DNA of 64,000 bases, taken from contig NZ_JAHKPN010000010.1 of assembly GCF_018860545.1 (NCBI RefSeq), positions 1-64,000 of the forward strand. Reading direction: 5' to 3'. Of the stretch, positions 16,701 through 25,621 are shown one piece after another. The notes under the pieces are model-generated. The model saw only the letters and a list, made by a program, of their open reading frames with translations, ran no database searches and had not been told where the DNA came from. Numbering within the stretch: position 1 is the first letter of the stretch; the number at the start of each line of letters is the position of its first letter. Source of the DNA: Winogradskyella psychrotolerans (GTDB lineage: Bacteria > Bacteroidota > Bacteroidia > Flavobacteriales > Flavobacteriaceae). The position numbers and the translations under genes are program-made.

Positions 16701-19507
16701 GCGAATCAAGTGCTCCTACTATTGCTAACTTAAATGCTACAGGTGAAACTATACAATGGTATGCAAGTGAAGAAGAAACAACTCCAATAGATGCATCTGA
16801 AGCTTTAATAGACGGAAATACTTATTATGCAACTCAAACGTCTTCTGAAGGCTGTGAGAGTTTAGAACGCTTAGCTGTAACAGTCGTATTGAATGCAGAT
16901 ATAACATTACAAACTGTTGAAGAAACGATATGTTCTGATGATAATACAACATATACCATTGTGGCAACATTTACAGGTTCAGCTCCTTTTACTGCTAGTG
17001 GAATTGGGCAACCTGGCACATGGGTAGATAATAACGATGACACTTTCACTTGGACATCTGATGCTATTTCGGCGAACCAAACTTATACTGTTGATATTCA
17101 AGACACCAATTCTTGTAATACCGTTACACTATCAGGTGAAGCTGCAATCTGTTGTGAGTTTATTGTGAGCTGTCCTACGTTCCAAGAAACTACGGTATCA
17201 TGTTATGGAGAAATACCTTCTCAGACAACATATACTATTGATGAATTTGAAGCTTTAGGTAATGCCGATGGAATCATTGGTGACGATGCTTGTGGTATAA
17301 TCATTATTACAGCTCAAAACAGCATAAACCAAAATACATGTAATCAAACTATTACACGCGTATATACAATTACTTCGTATGAGGACACCAATGGAAATGG
17401 CATCCTTGACACTAATGAAACTACTGTTTTAAATAGTACAGAATGTGCACAATCTATTTCTGTAATTGATGACGTTGTTCCAACCTTCACAGTTCCAGAA
17501 GATATTACAGTAGAGTGTGATTACGATTCTACAGACCTTAATATAACTGGTTTTGTAAATGATGAAGCTGATAACTGTTCTACTGAACTTAAAGCGACAT
17601 TTACGGATATTATTACAGATGGAACTTGTCCTAGTTCTTATGTTATTTCTAGAACGTGGTCTTTAACTGACGATTGTGATAACACAACAACACAAGTGCA
17701 AACCATTACCGTTCAAGACACTACGGCTCCAACTTTTACTGGACCTGCCGATATTACTATTGAATGCGATGTTGATGCCACGGACCTTTCTATAACAGGT
17801 AATGTTACTGACGAAGCCGATAATTGTACGGTTGATCTTGAAGCAATTTATTCAGATACTATAGAAGACGGAACATGTCCTGGAGCATCTATTATTACAA
17901 GAACATGGACTTTAGCTGACGCTTGTGATAATACAACCACATTTATTCAAACGATAACAGTTCAAGATACTACGGCACCAACATTCACTGGTCCTGAAGA
18001 TATCACTATAGAATGTGATGTAGATATTACTGACGTCTCAATTACAGGTGATGTTACTGATGAAGCGGATAATTGCGCTGTTGATCTTGATGCCATATAT
18101 ACAGATAGCATTGAAGATAGTACTTGTCCTGGTGCTTCTGTAATTACAAGAACATGGACATTAACTGATGATTGTGATAATACAACCACATTTATTCAAA
18201 CGATAACAATTCAAGATACTACGGCACCAACATTTTCAGTGCCTGCAGATATCACTATAGAATGTGATGAAGATATTACAGACATTACCATTACAGGAGA
18301 TGTTACGGACGAAGCAGATAATTGTGCAGTGGATTTAGAAGCTACTTATTCAGATAGTGTATCAGACGGAACGTGCCCAAGCTCATCTGTTATTACAAGA
18401 ACATGGTCTTTAACCGATGACTGTGATAACACAACAACATTTGTACAAACTATAACCATTCAAGATAGTACAGCGCCTTCTTTTAATGAAACATTACCTG
18501 AGGATTTAGAAGTAGAATGTGATGCTGTACCAGAAGCAGTAACGTTAACTGCAACGGATAACTGTGGAACCGCAGACGTTACATTTTCTGAGGACATTAC
18601 TAATGGTTCTTGTATGGGAGAATACATCATTGAGCGTACTTGGACAGCAACAGACGACTGTGGTAACGATGCTATACATACACAAATTATTAGTGTGCAA
18701 GATAATACCGCACCAACATCAGTTACGGCTTTTGAAGAAACGGTAAATGTTTTATGTGATAATATACCGGAAGTACCAAGCTTAGTTTTTGAAGATTCTT
18801 GCTCTAACGATATTGATGTGAGTTTCAGTGAAGAATCGACACAAACAAATAACTCAGAAGATTATAATATCATTAGAACTTGGACGGTTACTGATGATTG
18901 TGGTAACGAGGCGGTATTTACACAAACTATTGCAGTAGAATTAACAAATACAATGCAGGCTACAGATATCAACCTTTGTATAGAAGATTCTGAAATTGAT
19001 TTATTCGATTTATTATCTGGTGACTTCGACACTAATGGAACGTGGAGTGTAGTTTCTGGTAATGCTACTGTGAATGGCAGTTTATTTGACCCAGCTTCTG
19101 CAGACGTTGGCGAGTACACATTTATGTATTCTATCGCCGATGCTTCTTGTCCTGCCGATATCGAAGTTAATGTTACTTTAGATGATGATTGTGTTGTATT
19201 AGCATGTGGTGAAGATGATGTCGTAATATCTAAGGCAGTTACCGCTAACGGTGATGCTCACAATGAATTTTTTACAATTACAGGAATAGAAGATTGTGGA
19301 TTTGTAATTGAGCTTCAAATATTTAATCGTTGGGGTGCAGAGATCTATAAATCTAACAATTATTTAAATGATTGGGGTGGTGAATCACACAGGTCTTCTG
19401 TTGGAAGTTCTGGAAAAGTCCCAACTGGTACATATTATTACATTATTAACCTAAAAAATAGTGGATTAGAGCCAATTGCTGGTCCTATCTACGTAGCTAC
19501 AAATTAA
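13799..19507 (+). CDS. Giant T9SS type B cargo protein (1902 aa), adhesin-like
   Basis: A secreted surface protein. Residues 1-35 are the signal peptide (ends NFYSFGQ). Residues about 85-600 and 603-1120 are two copies of one module: a DUF6923-like beta-propeller region starting with CDDGF, a cadherin-like segment (VADNDSEGTYAID, VLDNDSAGTYEID), then an Ig-like segment containing FCES and YYA(S/T)QTS. Residues about 1225-1710 are six HYR-like repeats of about 83 residues (APTF..P.DITIECD ... DDCDNTTT..QTIT). The C-terminus (from about 1805) is the gliding-motility-associated type B sorting domain (VTANGDAHNEFF ... IFNRWGAEIYKSNNY). Type B cargo is exported with PorP/SprF partners, and such a gene follows directly. 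Confidence 0.92.
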   Translation: MKHLYNPKSKTPRTSLTRLVLIMTLVLVNFYSFGQTILPTNKKGLKIQTQVPSEIYSSTNEAFKLHKPSNYTELQKANIGEANAPFSCDDGFGYILTNVSSSNGNVTGLYSFDLSTNALSVIKDPIIAETNTSQFINAIGYNVIDNFLYGILQGSSKVVKIDSNGDIELLDITGFTGSNYASGDIDENGILYLFGSSKFVAIDLNPSSPDYLVANTVLQHSNSVNDMAFSPVNNKLYMLTSSGSRSLYEFDPVTNTITNLGSVSGLQSESTNSFGTAYMDALGNMYVANNSSGNTYKIATPHLGGTTATFYSNLPGVSPGDGARCPSQPTKPIAIADSVCITSGTTTITLNVADNDSEGTYAIDSNSVQLIDPDTSLPSSSVTISGQGTFTLGSNGEVTFQALASFTGASIEYTILDVIGFTSTPGVITINLNDTEAPSGSATQEFCESENATVADLVASGNDIIWYANQTSDNALDLDTVLNNGDTYYASQTSTAGCESTERLAVTVNFSSEIALVSPEETSCTVVHGTEYIIEATFTGTAPFSASGDGQSGTFTDNGDGTTTWVSAPIESVVEIYNVTIQDKCSSIALTGPSPAECLNTPFDCDDGFAYIIVNDRDSNNDYVSGLYSYDLATHAQTLIKAPLISDPSESQFVNGIGYNILDNNIYGIQQNTNNIVKIDASANVEFLPIVGPFTVGDYSSGDINANGILFLYGENKFISIDLNPTSPNYLTSSTLLNYNVNINDIVVSPVDGNIYMVTSTTNRKLLRFNTTTNTIDDLGIVTGLSSETTNAFGTAYMDALGNMYIANNISGNIYRIALPHTGNLVATLHGELIDIEPGDGARCPSQLIIPMANDDSICVTSDEIDAPIEISVLDNDSAGTYEIDVTSVQFVDPVSSSLTTTVTIPGEGTFTVSNSGVVTFEAEPGFSGTSVDYIITDIIGTPSMVATITINLNTLDAPTGNTNQEFCESSAPTIANLNATGETIQWYASEEETTPIDASEALIDGNTYYATQTSSEGCESLERLAVTVVLNADITLQTVEETICSDDNTTYTIVATFTGSAPFTASGIGQPGTWVDNNDDTFTWTSDAISANQTYTVDIQDTNSCNTVTLSGEAAICCEFIVSCPTFQETTVSCYGEIPSQTTYTIDEFEALGNADGIIGDDACGIIIITAQNSINQNTCNQTITRVYTITSYEDTNGNGILDTNETTVLNSTECAQSISVIDDVVPTFTVPEDITVECDYDSTDLNITGFVNDEADNCSTELKATFTDIITDGTCPSSYVISRTWSLTDDCDNTTTQVQTITVQDTTAPTFTGPADITIECDVDATDLSITGNVTDEADNCTVDLEAIYSDTIEDGTCPGASIITRTWTLADACDNTTTFIQTITVQDTTAPTFTGPEDITIECDVDITDVSITGDVTDEADNCAVDLDAIYTDSIEDSTCPGASVITRTWTLTDDCDNTTTFIQTITIQDTTAPTFSVPADITIECDEDITDITITGDVTDEADNCAVDLEATYSDSVSDGTCPSSSVITRTWSLTDDCDNTTTFVQTITIQDSTAPSFNETLPEDLEVECDAVPEAVTLTATDNCGTADVTFSEDITNGSCMGEYIIERTWTATDDCGNDAIHTQIISVQDNTAPTSVTAFEETVNVLCDNIPEVPSLVFEDSCSNDIDVSFSEESTQTNNSEDYNIIRTWTVTDDCGNEAVFTQTIAVELTNTMQATDINLCIEDSEIDLFDLLSGDFDTNGTWSVVSGNATVNGSLFDPASADVGEYTFMYSIADASCPADIEVNVTLDDDCVVLACGEDDVVISKAVTANGDAHNEFFTITGIEDCGFVIELQIFNRWGAEIYKSNNYLNDWGGESHRSSVGSSGKVPTGTYYYIINLKNSGLEPIAGPIYVATN
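14056..17150 (+). repeat. Two tandem 1.55-kb coding modules in the giant type B protein
   Basis: The first module (about 14056-15600) and the second (about 15606-17150) match along their length at protein level, for example SCDDGFGYI against FDCDDGFAYI, FGTAYMDALGNMY in both, GDGARCPSQ in both, and YYASQTS against YYATQTS. DNA similarity is lower than protein similarity, so the duplication is old. Confidence 0.85.
17470..18930 (+). repeat. Array of six HYR-like repeats, 249-bp period
   Basis: Units begin near 17470, 17719, 17968, 18217, 18466 and 18703. Four successive steps are exactly 249 bp (83 codons). Long stretches around 17923-17980 and 18172-18229 are nearly identical, showing recent duplication or homogenisation; the outer units are more diverged. 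Confidence 0.85.
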
Positions 19508-19522
19508 CAAAAAACTTAACCA

Positions 19523-20458
19523 ATGAAGTTATCAAAAATTATAAGTATTGCGATACTATTTTTGAGTGTTTCTACAGCTTTTGCTCAGCAGTTACCTCAA
19601 TTTACGCAGTATATGTTTAACACTATCTCTATTAATCCGGCATACGCAGGAAGTAGAGAAACACTAAGTGTCGTAGGTTTACATAGAAGTCAATGGGTTG
19701 GTTTAGATGGTGGACCAGAAACACAAACGCTATCTATTCATTCTCCATTACGTAACGAGAACATGGGTTTAGGAATTTCCTTTATTAATGATAAGCTCGG
19801 TTATGAAAATTTCTCATATCTCTACGCTGATTATTCTTATACTATTAAAGCAAGTGAAACTGTAAAATTAGCATTTGGTATTAAAGGAGGGCTTACACAT
19901 TACAGCTTAGATGAAGAGTTATTAACTGATCCTTCAATTGTAACTGATCAATTTTTTAATGATGTATCTAATCGTTGGAGTCCAAATTTTGGTGCTGGTT
20001 TATATTTACATTCCACGCGTTGGTATCTTGGTCTTTCTGCACCAAGAATATTAAATACTGATTACAATAATGGTGAAAGTGGCTCTGTTGATTATGTCGC
20101 TTTAGAACGAATTAGTTATTATGCTACTGGTGGATACGTTTTCGATTTAAGTGAAAACACAAAATTAAAACCATCTGTATTATTAAAAGCTACTAATGGC
20201 GCACCTTTATCTTTCGATATGTCAGCAAACTTTCTATTCTATGATAAACTGTGGCTAGGAGGAGCTTATCGTGTCAACGAAAATGCAGCAGCCATTGGTG
20301 GTATAGCTGATTTTCAAGTATCAAAACAATTAAGAATTGGTTATGCTTATGAGTATCCAATTTCAGACTTAAGACCTTACACTAGTGGTACTCACGAAGT
20401 ATTATTAATGTTTGAAGTCTTTAAAAGCAAACGTATTAAATCGCCTAGATATTTCTAA
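19523..20458 (+). CDS. PorP/SprF-family type IX secretion membrane protein
   Basis: A 311-residue outer-membrane barrel protein of the PorP/SprF family. Signal peptide MKLSKIISIAILFLSVSTAFAQ is followed by the family signature QLPQFTQYMFNTISINPAYAGSRE (about 23-46) and LHRSQWVGLDGGPETQTLS. SprF of Flavobacterium johnsoniae is needed for secretion of its partner SprB, and related genes accompany type B cargo. It starts 15 bases after the giant gene and precedes the OmpA-like gene by 12 bases, so the three form an operon. It probably attaches or exports the giant protein. Confidence 0.93.
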   Translation: MKLSKIISIAILFLSVSTAFAQQLPQFTQYMFNTISINPAYAGSRETLSVVGLHRSQWVGLDGGPETQTLSIHSPLRNENMGLGISFINDKLGYENFSYLYADYSYTIKASETVKLAFGIKGGLTHYSLDEELLTDPSIVTDQFFNDVSNRWSPNFGAGLYLHSTRWYLGLSAPRILNTDYNNGESGSVDYVALERISYYATGGYVFDLSENTKLKPSVLLKATNGAPLSFDMSANFLFYDKLWLGGAYRVNENAAAIGGIADFQVSKQLRIGYAYEYPISDLRPYTSGTHEVLLMFEVFKSKRIKSPRYF

Positions 20459-20470
20459 AAAGATCCAATT

Positions 20471-22390
20471 ATGAAGACCAAAATATTAGCGTTCGTTATA
20501 GTTTTAAGTACTACATTCTCTTTTGCCCAAACAAAATTGGCAGATAAATTTTTTGAGAATTATGGCTATGTAAAAGCCATTGAATTGTATGAAAAAGCTG
20601 TTGAAAAAGGAACAAATAGCGCCCATGTATTAACACGCTTAGGTGATGCTTATTACAATAATTCTGATTCAGAAAAAGCTGCATATTGGTATGAGAAAGC
20701 CTTAGCTGAACACAGTGACATTGAAGCTGAGTATATTTATAAATATATTCAATCGTTAAGAAGTATTGGAAATTACGAAGAAGCCGATATATGGTTTAAA
20801 AAACTTAGTGCGGCTCAAAACGGAGATAGTAGACTTAAAGGTTATGATCCTGATGAAGTTGATATTTTTGATAAATTAACTTCAAAGAATAACGACCTTA
20901 TTGTTCACATTGAAAATTTACCTTTCAATACTGAAAATTCTGATTTCGGATCTTATATGTATAATAATACGCTTTATTTCGCTTCATCAAGTAGTAGTGA
21001 CAGCAAAGTTTATAATTGGAATAAAGAACCTTTCTTAGATATTTTTCAAATAGAAGTTACAAATGAAGATGATGGCTCTCAGTCTTATGGAGACGCGTCT
21101 ACAATTAATGCAGACGATTTAAATACAGACTATCACGAAGCTTCCATTGCTATAACTAACGATGGAGAAACCATGTATTTCACTAGAGATAATACAACAA
21201 AACGTAATCGATTAAAATACGATAAAGAAGGAACAACACATCTGAAAATTTATAAAGCTACTTTAGTAGATAATCAATGGAATAATGTTGAAGAGTTACC
21301 TTTTAATGATGATTTATATTCTACGGGGCACCCAGCATTGAGTCCGGATAACAAAACCTTATTCTTTGTATCAGATAGAGACGGTGGCTTAGGACAAACC
21401 GATATTTATTCAGTAGCTATCAATGAAGATGGTACTTACGGTGAACCTGAAAATTTAGGAGATGAAATCAATACTGAAGGTAGAGAGATGTTTCCATTTG
21501 TAAGTAACGATAACACCCTCTACTTCTCTTCTGATGGTCATTTAAATTTAGGCCTTTTAGACATTTTTCAATCTAACATTCTACAAGGAGATGCTACAAA
21601 AGCTCCAATTAATATTGGTGCACCTTTTAATAGTGGTTATGATGACTTTGCTTATTTTATTAATAGTGAAACACAAAAAGGTTATTTCTCTTCTAACCGA
21701 TTAGGAGGTAAAGGAAGTGATGACATATATAGCTATACCGTAACTGAATGTCACCAGCAAATTGCAGGTGTTGCGAGAGAATCAAGAACAGATATTATCT
21801 TAAGTGGAGTTACAGTTCAACTTATTGACGAAACTGGTAAAATATTAGAAGAAGTAATAACTGCAGAAGATGGAACTTATACTTTTGATGTAGAATGCGG
21901 TAAAACCTATACCATATTAGGGTCTAAGTCGGACTATGTAGATGATAAAGGCACTATTACGACATCTAATGAAAATGAAAAGGTGAATTCATTAGATTTA
22001 TCATTGCGACCATTAATTAAGGAAGATCAGATTGTGATCAATCCAATATTCTTTGATTTTGACAAATCTAACATACGAACAGATGCGCAATATGAATTAG
22101 AGAACATCGTTGATGTGTTACGCAAGCATCCAGAAATGATTATTAAAATAGAATCACATACCGATAGTAGAGGTCGTGATAAATATAATTTAAAGTTATC
22201 TGATCGACGTGCAAAATCTACAAGAGACTACCTTTTATCAAGAGACATAAGTCCTGAAAGAATTGAAAGCGCCATTGGTTATGGTGAAACACAACTTTTA
22301 AATGATTGTGGAAATAATTCTGACTGTTCAGAGGAAGAGCATCAGTTAAATAGACGTTCATACTTCTATATAATTGATAAAGATAGATAG
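20471..22390 (+). CDS. OmpA-family protein with TPR and PD40 repeats (PorE-like)
   Basis: A 639-residue periplasmic/outer-membrane protein. It has a signal peptide (ends TTFSFAQ), TPR helices at about 25-115 (VKAIELYEKAVEKG..., ALAEHSDIEA), a WD40/PD40-type propeller at about 150-400 (ALSPDNKTLFFVSDRDGGLGQTDIY), a carboxypeptidase-regulatory-like domain at about 425-505, and an OmpA peptidoglycan-binding domain at about 520-635 (FFDFDKSNIR ... SHTDSRG ... LSDRRAKSTRDYL). This architecture resembles PorE/SprE-linked anchors. It likely ties the PorP/SprF-cargo complex to the cell wall. Confidence 0.9.
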   Translation: MKTKILAFVIVLSTTFSFAQTKLADKFFENYGYVKAIELYEKAVEKGTNSAHVLTRLGDAYYNNSDSEKAAYWYEKALAEHSDIEAEYIYKYIQSLRSIGNYEEADIWFKKLSAAQNGDSRLKGYDPDEVDIFDKLTSKNNDLIVHIENLPFNTENSDFGSYMYNNTLYFASSSSSDSKVYNWNKEPFLDIFQIEVTNEDDGSQSYGDASTINADDLNTDYHEASIAITNDGETMYFTRDNTTKRNRLKYDKEGTTHLKIYKATLVDNQWNNVEELPFNDDLYSTGHPALSPDNKTLFFVSDRDGGLGQTDIYSVAINEDGTYGEPENLGDEINTEGREMFPFVSNDNTLYFSSDGHLNLGLLDIFQSNILQGDATKAPINIGAPFNSGYDDFAYFINSETQKGYFSSNRLGGKGSDDIYSYTVTECHQQIAGVARESRTDIILSGVTVQLIDETGKILEEVITAEDGTYTFDVECGKTYTILGSKSDYVDDKGTITTSNENEKVNSLDLSLRPLIKEDQIVINPIFFDFDKSNIRTDAQYELENIVDVLRKHPEMIIKIESHTDSRGRDKYNLKLSDRRAKSTRDYLLSRDISPERIESAIGYGETQLLNDCGNNSDCSEEEHQLNRRSYFYIIDKDR

Positions 22391-22411
22391 TCAATACAAT
22401 TTTAATTATTG

Positions 22412-22449
22412 AAAAAGAGTAAGCTTATATAAGTTTACTCTTTTTTTTT
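22412..22449 (+). terminator. Rho-independent terminator of the type B operon
   Basis: AGAGTAAGCTT and AAGTTTACTCT form a long hairpin with a short loop, followed by nine Ts. It lies 22 bases after the OmpA-like gene and ends the three-gene operon. Confidence 0.88.
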
Positions 22450-22526
22450 GTGCAAAAAAATATATTCATTTTAATAGTAAAGCACCAAAAGAAAGTAATT
22501 TTAGCCTAACATTAATAATTGTTTAA

Positions 22527-23426
22527 ATGAAAATCATAGTATTACTCTTAATTGCCATAACGCATGTATCAATGTATTCACAAACGCTAAGTGGACAAGT
22601 TATAGACAGTCTAAGCAATACTAAATTAGCCTATGCTAACCTCGTTATTAAAAACACTAAAATAGGTGTATATTCCAATGAAGATGGAGCATTTAATTTA
22701 GATATCTCAAGGGTAGCGACCTCGGATACGTTGGTAGTGTCTTTAATAGGATTTCAAGAGCAAAGGATATCATTATCAGATTACAACAATACAAATAACT
22801 ATGTGTTAAACATTTCTCTATTGCCAAAACTAGAAGCCCTTACCGAAGTTCTTATTTTAAGTAACACAAAAGTATACGAAAAACAGAAAACGCGTCTATC
22901 CACAAGTAAACGAAAACAAGTATTCCCAACATCGATTCCTTTTGGTTACGAAACAGCCACATTAATAGAAAACACAAAGCAGCGTCGAGGTAAATTAATT
23001 GAAGTAGAATTAAAATTTAAAGATTCTAGTTCTGAGATGTATAAAACATATCAAACGTATTATAGACTAGCTTTTTATAATGTAGACGACCATGGCTTTC
23101 CTGGTGAACTTATCTATTATGAAGACATCATTATAAAGCCTGAAAAGCACACAAAGAATTTTAAAATAGATTTAGAAGATCAACCTATACCATTCGGTAA
23201 AAATGGAATTTTCGTAGGTATTGAAACTATAAAGCCAGCGCATGTTGAAATTACCAATTCAATGTATTTAACAACGCCGAGCATTCTACATACACATGCT
23301 GAAAAACAATTAAAATTCACACGCTTCCACTCAAATAATTGGTCAAAGCATTCTCGAAAATCTGTGCTTAAAAAGAAGTACTATGCAATTCCTTTTATAA
23401 AAACAAAAGTGGTGTTTGAAAAATAG
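22527..23426 (+). CDS. Carboxypeptidase-regulatory-like domain protein
   Basis: A 299-residue exported protein. Signal peptide MKIIVLLLIAITHVSMYSQ is followed by a CarboxypepD_reg-like beta sandwich at about 20-100 (LSGQVIDSLSNTKLAYANLVIKNTKIGVYSNEDGAFNLDI). The remaining 190 residues are a conserved flavobacterial domain of unknown function, with no plug or barrel as in TonB receptors. It probably sits in the periplasm or outer membrane. It has its own transcript, since a strong terminator precedes it. Confidence 0.8.
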   Translation: MKIIVLLLIAITHVSMYSQTLSGQVIDSLSNTKLAYANLVIKNTKIGVYSNEDGAFNLDISRVATSDTLVVSLIGFQEQRISLSDYNNTNNYVLNISLLPKLEALTEVLILSNTKVYEKQKTRLSTSKRKQVFPTSIPFGYETATLIENTKQRRGKLIEVELKFKDSSSEMYKTYQTYYRLAFYNVDDHGFPGELIYYEDIIIKPEKHTKNFKIDLEDQPIPFGKNGIFVGIETIKPAHVEITNSMYLTTPSILHTHAEKQLKFTRFHSNNWSKHSRKSVLKKKYYAIPFIKTKVVFEK

Positions 23427-23451
23427 TAAAGACTATTGTGAAGAGCGGTAA

Positions 23452-23949
23452 CTAGCGTTTAATAAAGATATTGGTAAAATACCATTTCCCTGCACTGTTC
23501 TGTTCAGCAGAAACATCGAAATGCGTAAAATCACCTTCAATATTTTCTCTGTGACTAGGACTCGCAATCCATGCATTTACAACAGCATCAGCAGAACTAA
23601 AGCCATAACCTACGTTCTCTGTTACCATGTTAGCATTTGCATTAGCTTGTAAACTTTGTTTTCTTAAGAAGAAATTATCGTGAGAAACATTGTTAACTTC
23701 AATCATATAATCTGTATGCGTGGATGCAACCGCCTTAACCGTTTCGTGATTCTCTAACGAACTCAATCCTTCAGTAATTCTGTAGGCATTAATAAGTTCC
23801 ATAATTTCTATTTCTATCGATTTTGCAACAGGTGCAACAGGAACTTCAATTGAATTTAGGGCTTCATCTTCAGTAGAGTCAGTAGCACAAGATGTAAAGC
23901 TAATAATAGCAATAAAAGCCATTACTTGTAGGAGGTTAGTAACTTTCAT
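23452..23949 (-). CDS. CAP/SCP-domain lipoprotein
   Basis: A 165-residue lipoprotein with lipobox SFTSC (Cys21). The CAP (cysteine-rich secretory, SCP/PR1) domain covers about 45-165: INAYRITEGLSSLENHETVKAVASTHTDYMI, then the SHDNF segment, ENVGYGF, and a terminal NAWIASPSHRENIEGDFTHFDVSA. This is the small bacterial CAP type. Function of bacterial CAP proteins is not settled; this one should sit on a membrane facing the periplasm or outside. Confidence 0.88.
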   Translation of the reverse strand: MKVTNLLQVMAFIAIISFTSCATDSTEDEALNSIEVPVAPVAKSIEIEIMELINAYRITEGLSSLENHETVKAVASTHTDYMIEVNNVSHDNFFLRKQSLQANANANMVTENVGYGFSSADAVVNAWIASPSHRENIEGDFTHFDVSAEQNSAGKWYFTNIFIKR

Positions 23950-24019
23950 TATGTAGGTTCTTTAGGTTTGGGACTACTAAATTAACCTTACAGTGAAACT
24001 AAACTGTTAAAGAAATGTT

Positions 24020-24054
24020 AAAATCGACAAACAACGTGTAGTTAGTCGATTTTT
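24020..24054. terminator. Possible bidirectional terminator hairpin
   Basis: AAAATCGAC (24020-24028) pairs with GTCGATTTT (24045-24053). Both sides end in short A/T runs. It lies between the small membrane gene and the CAP gene, both on the minus strand. Confidence 0.45.
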
Positions 24055-24183
24055 AATGCAAAACATCGATGAAATACATTTTTAAAGCTCAAAAACGAGT
24101 ATTACAGCGAATAAATACGCGTTTCAGCGAAATCAATTCCACGACTAAATTGTGGTATTTCTGTATCAACTTTTGCTATGACA

Positions 24184-24453
24184 TTAATTGGTGAAAATAA
24201 AATACAGGATCAAAATAATTATAATTACAGTTTCGATTATCCATAATTTATTCGTACTAATTTTTAAATTCTTGATAATAGATTGTTCTATAAACGCCAA
24301 GAAAATTGAAACTATTAATCCCAAGAAAAAGAAAGTACCAGCCAAAGCCATACCTCCATTATTATTAATGAGCAAATAATAAATAGAGCCACAAACCTCA
24401 ATTATAATAGAGATCCCTAATAAAATGATGATTGGACTTAATCTAATTCTCAT
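24184..24453 (-). CDS. Small three-helix membrane protein (89 aa)
   Basis: A very hydrophobic protein with three predicted membrane helices (about residues 6-27, 33-54 and 65-86) and a basic end. It starts six bases after the pdxH stop codon, so it is probably co-transcribed with pdxH. No motif is recognised. Confidence 0.7.
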   Translation of the reverse strand: MRIRLSPIIILLGISIIIEVCGSIYYLLINNNGGMALAGTFFFLGLIVSIFLAFIEQSIIKNLKISTNKLWIIETVIIIILILYFIFTN

Positions 24454-24459
24454 TGATAA

Positions 24460-25107
24460 CTACGGTGCCAAGCGTTCAATTTTCCAATTGTAATCCTCTT
24501 GAAGTTGATATCGAATTCTATCATGAAGTCGGTTGGGTCTGCCTTGCCAAAATTCTAATTCTACAGGTTTAATTATGAATCCTCCCCAATGCTCAGGACG
24601 TTGTACTTCTTTACCTTCAAATTTAATTTCTAAGTCTTTTAGTTTCGTTTCTAATTCTTGTCTATCAGCAACCACTTCACTTTGATTAGAAACAACAGCT
24701 CCTAATTGGCTTCCTCTTGGTCGTGATTCAAAATAGCCATCACTTAGGTTTTCTGAAATTTTTTCCGCTTTACCTTTTATTATAATTTGTCGTTCAGCCG
24801 AATGCCAAAAGAATGATAAACACACATTAGGGTTTTCTAAAATTGCTTTTCCCTTTTCACTCTTATAATTTGTATAAAAAATAAAGCCTTCGTGCGTGTA
24901 TTTTTTAAGCAGCACTACTCTACTCTTTGGATAACTATCTAATCCAATAGTAGAAATTGTCATGGCATTAGTTTCACCAACATTAAAATGGGTATCGACT
25001 TCTACAAACCAGTTTCGGAATAGCTCCATAGGATTTTCTGGGACATTATTTAATAACAATTCCCCTTTTTCGTAAGATTTTCTATAATTACCTAGGTCTG
25101 CATTCAT
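24460..25107 (-). CDS. pdxH: Pyridoxamine 5'-phosphate oxidase
   Basis: A 215-residue FMN flavoprotein that oxidises pyridoxine/pyridoxamine 5'-phosphate to pyridoxal 5'-phosphate. Family landmarks are in order: AMTISTIGLDSYPKSRVVLLK, the FMN-binding GFIFYTNYKSEKGKAI, SFFWHSAERQIIIKG, ESRPRGSQLGA, and the C-terminal EFWQGRPNRLHDRIRY followed by WKIERLAP. Length is standard. Good confidence from the full set of motifs. Confidence 0.96.
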   Translation of the reverse strand: MNADLGNYRKSYEKGELLLNNVPENPMELFRNWFVEVDTHFNVGETNAMTISTIGLDSYPKSRVVLLKKYTHEGFIFYTNYKSEKGKAILENPNVCLSFFWHSAERQIIIKGKAEKISENLSDGYFESRPRGSQLGAVVSNQSEVVADRQELETKLKDLEIKFEGKEVQRPEHWGGFIIKPVELEFWQGRPNRLHDRIRYQLQEDYNWKIERLAP

Positions 25108-25189
25108 TACGTATTATTTTTAGATTTTATGCTTCTATAATTTTTTCTACAGCAAATTTCACTATAAATTTAAGGATTAAATAACATAA

Positions 25190-25621
25190 ATGAAGTTTGA
25201 AGACAGTAAATATTCTAAGCTATTATCTTACAAAAAAGTAGAGTTTTCTTTTGGAACATTATACGAGACAGAATATTTCTTATTATCAGAACTAAATGAA
25301 GGTATTCATGTGGATCACCATATTGCTAGTGAATTAATTTCTAGATTTAGTGATTTAATTTTGAGAGGTCACAAAATAGGCTACATAGCCAATCGTTATA
25401 ATTCATATTCGTTTGACCCGCAACTTTGGGTAGATTTCAATAATGATTACGATGCATTTATTGCTTCTGCAATTGTGACTTACTCTGACTTTAGCTACCT
25501 CAACGCATCTTTAGAAAAACAATTTTTCAGTAAAAGTCTGAAACGTTGCGACAATTTAGAGCAAGCTATTGAATGGATTATGAATTTAAAAGAATTTAAA
25601 AAAGATACTAATCAAAATTAA
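25190..25621 (+). CDS. Uncharacterised STAS/SpoIIAA-like small protein
   Basis: A 143-residue soluble protein without signal peptide. Alternating strands and helices, and a final SLEKQFFS...LEQAIEWIMNL segment, are reminiscent of STAS/SEC14-like (SpoIIAA-like) proteins, but I cannot place it firmly. Its last 14 bases overlap the end of the convergent rnz gene. It has no close operon partner on its strand. Confidence 0.7.
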   Translation: MKFEDSKYSKLLSYKKVEFSFGTLYETEYFLLSELNEGIHVDHHIASELISRFSDLILRGHKIGYIANRYNSYSFDPQLWVDFNNDYDAFIASAIVTYSDFSYLNASLEKQFFSKSLKRCDNLEQAIEWIMNLKEFKKDTNQN

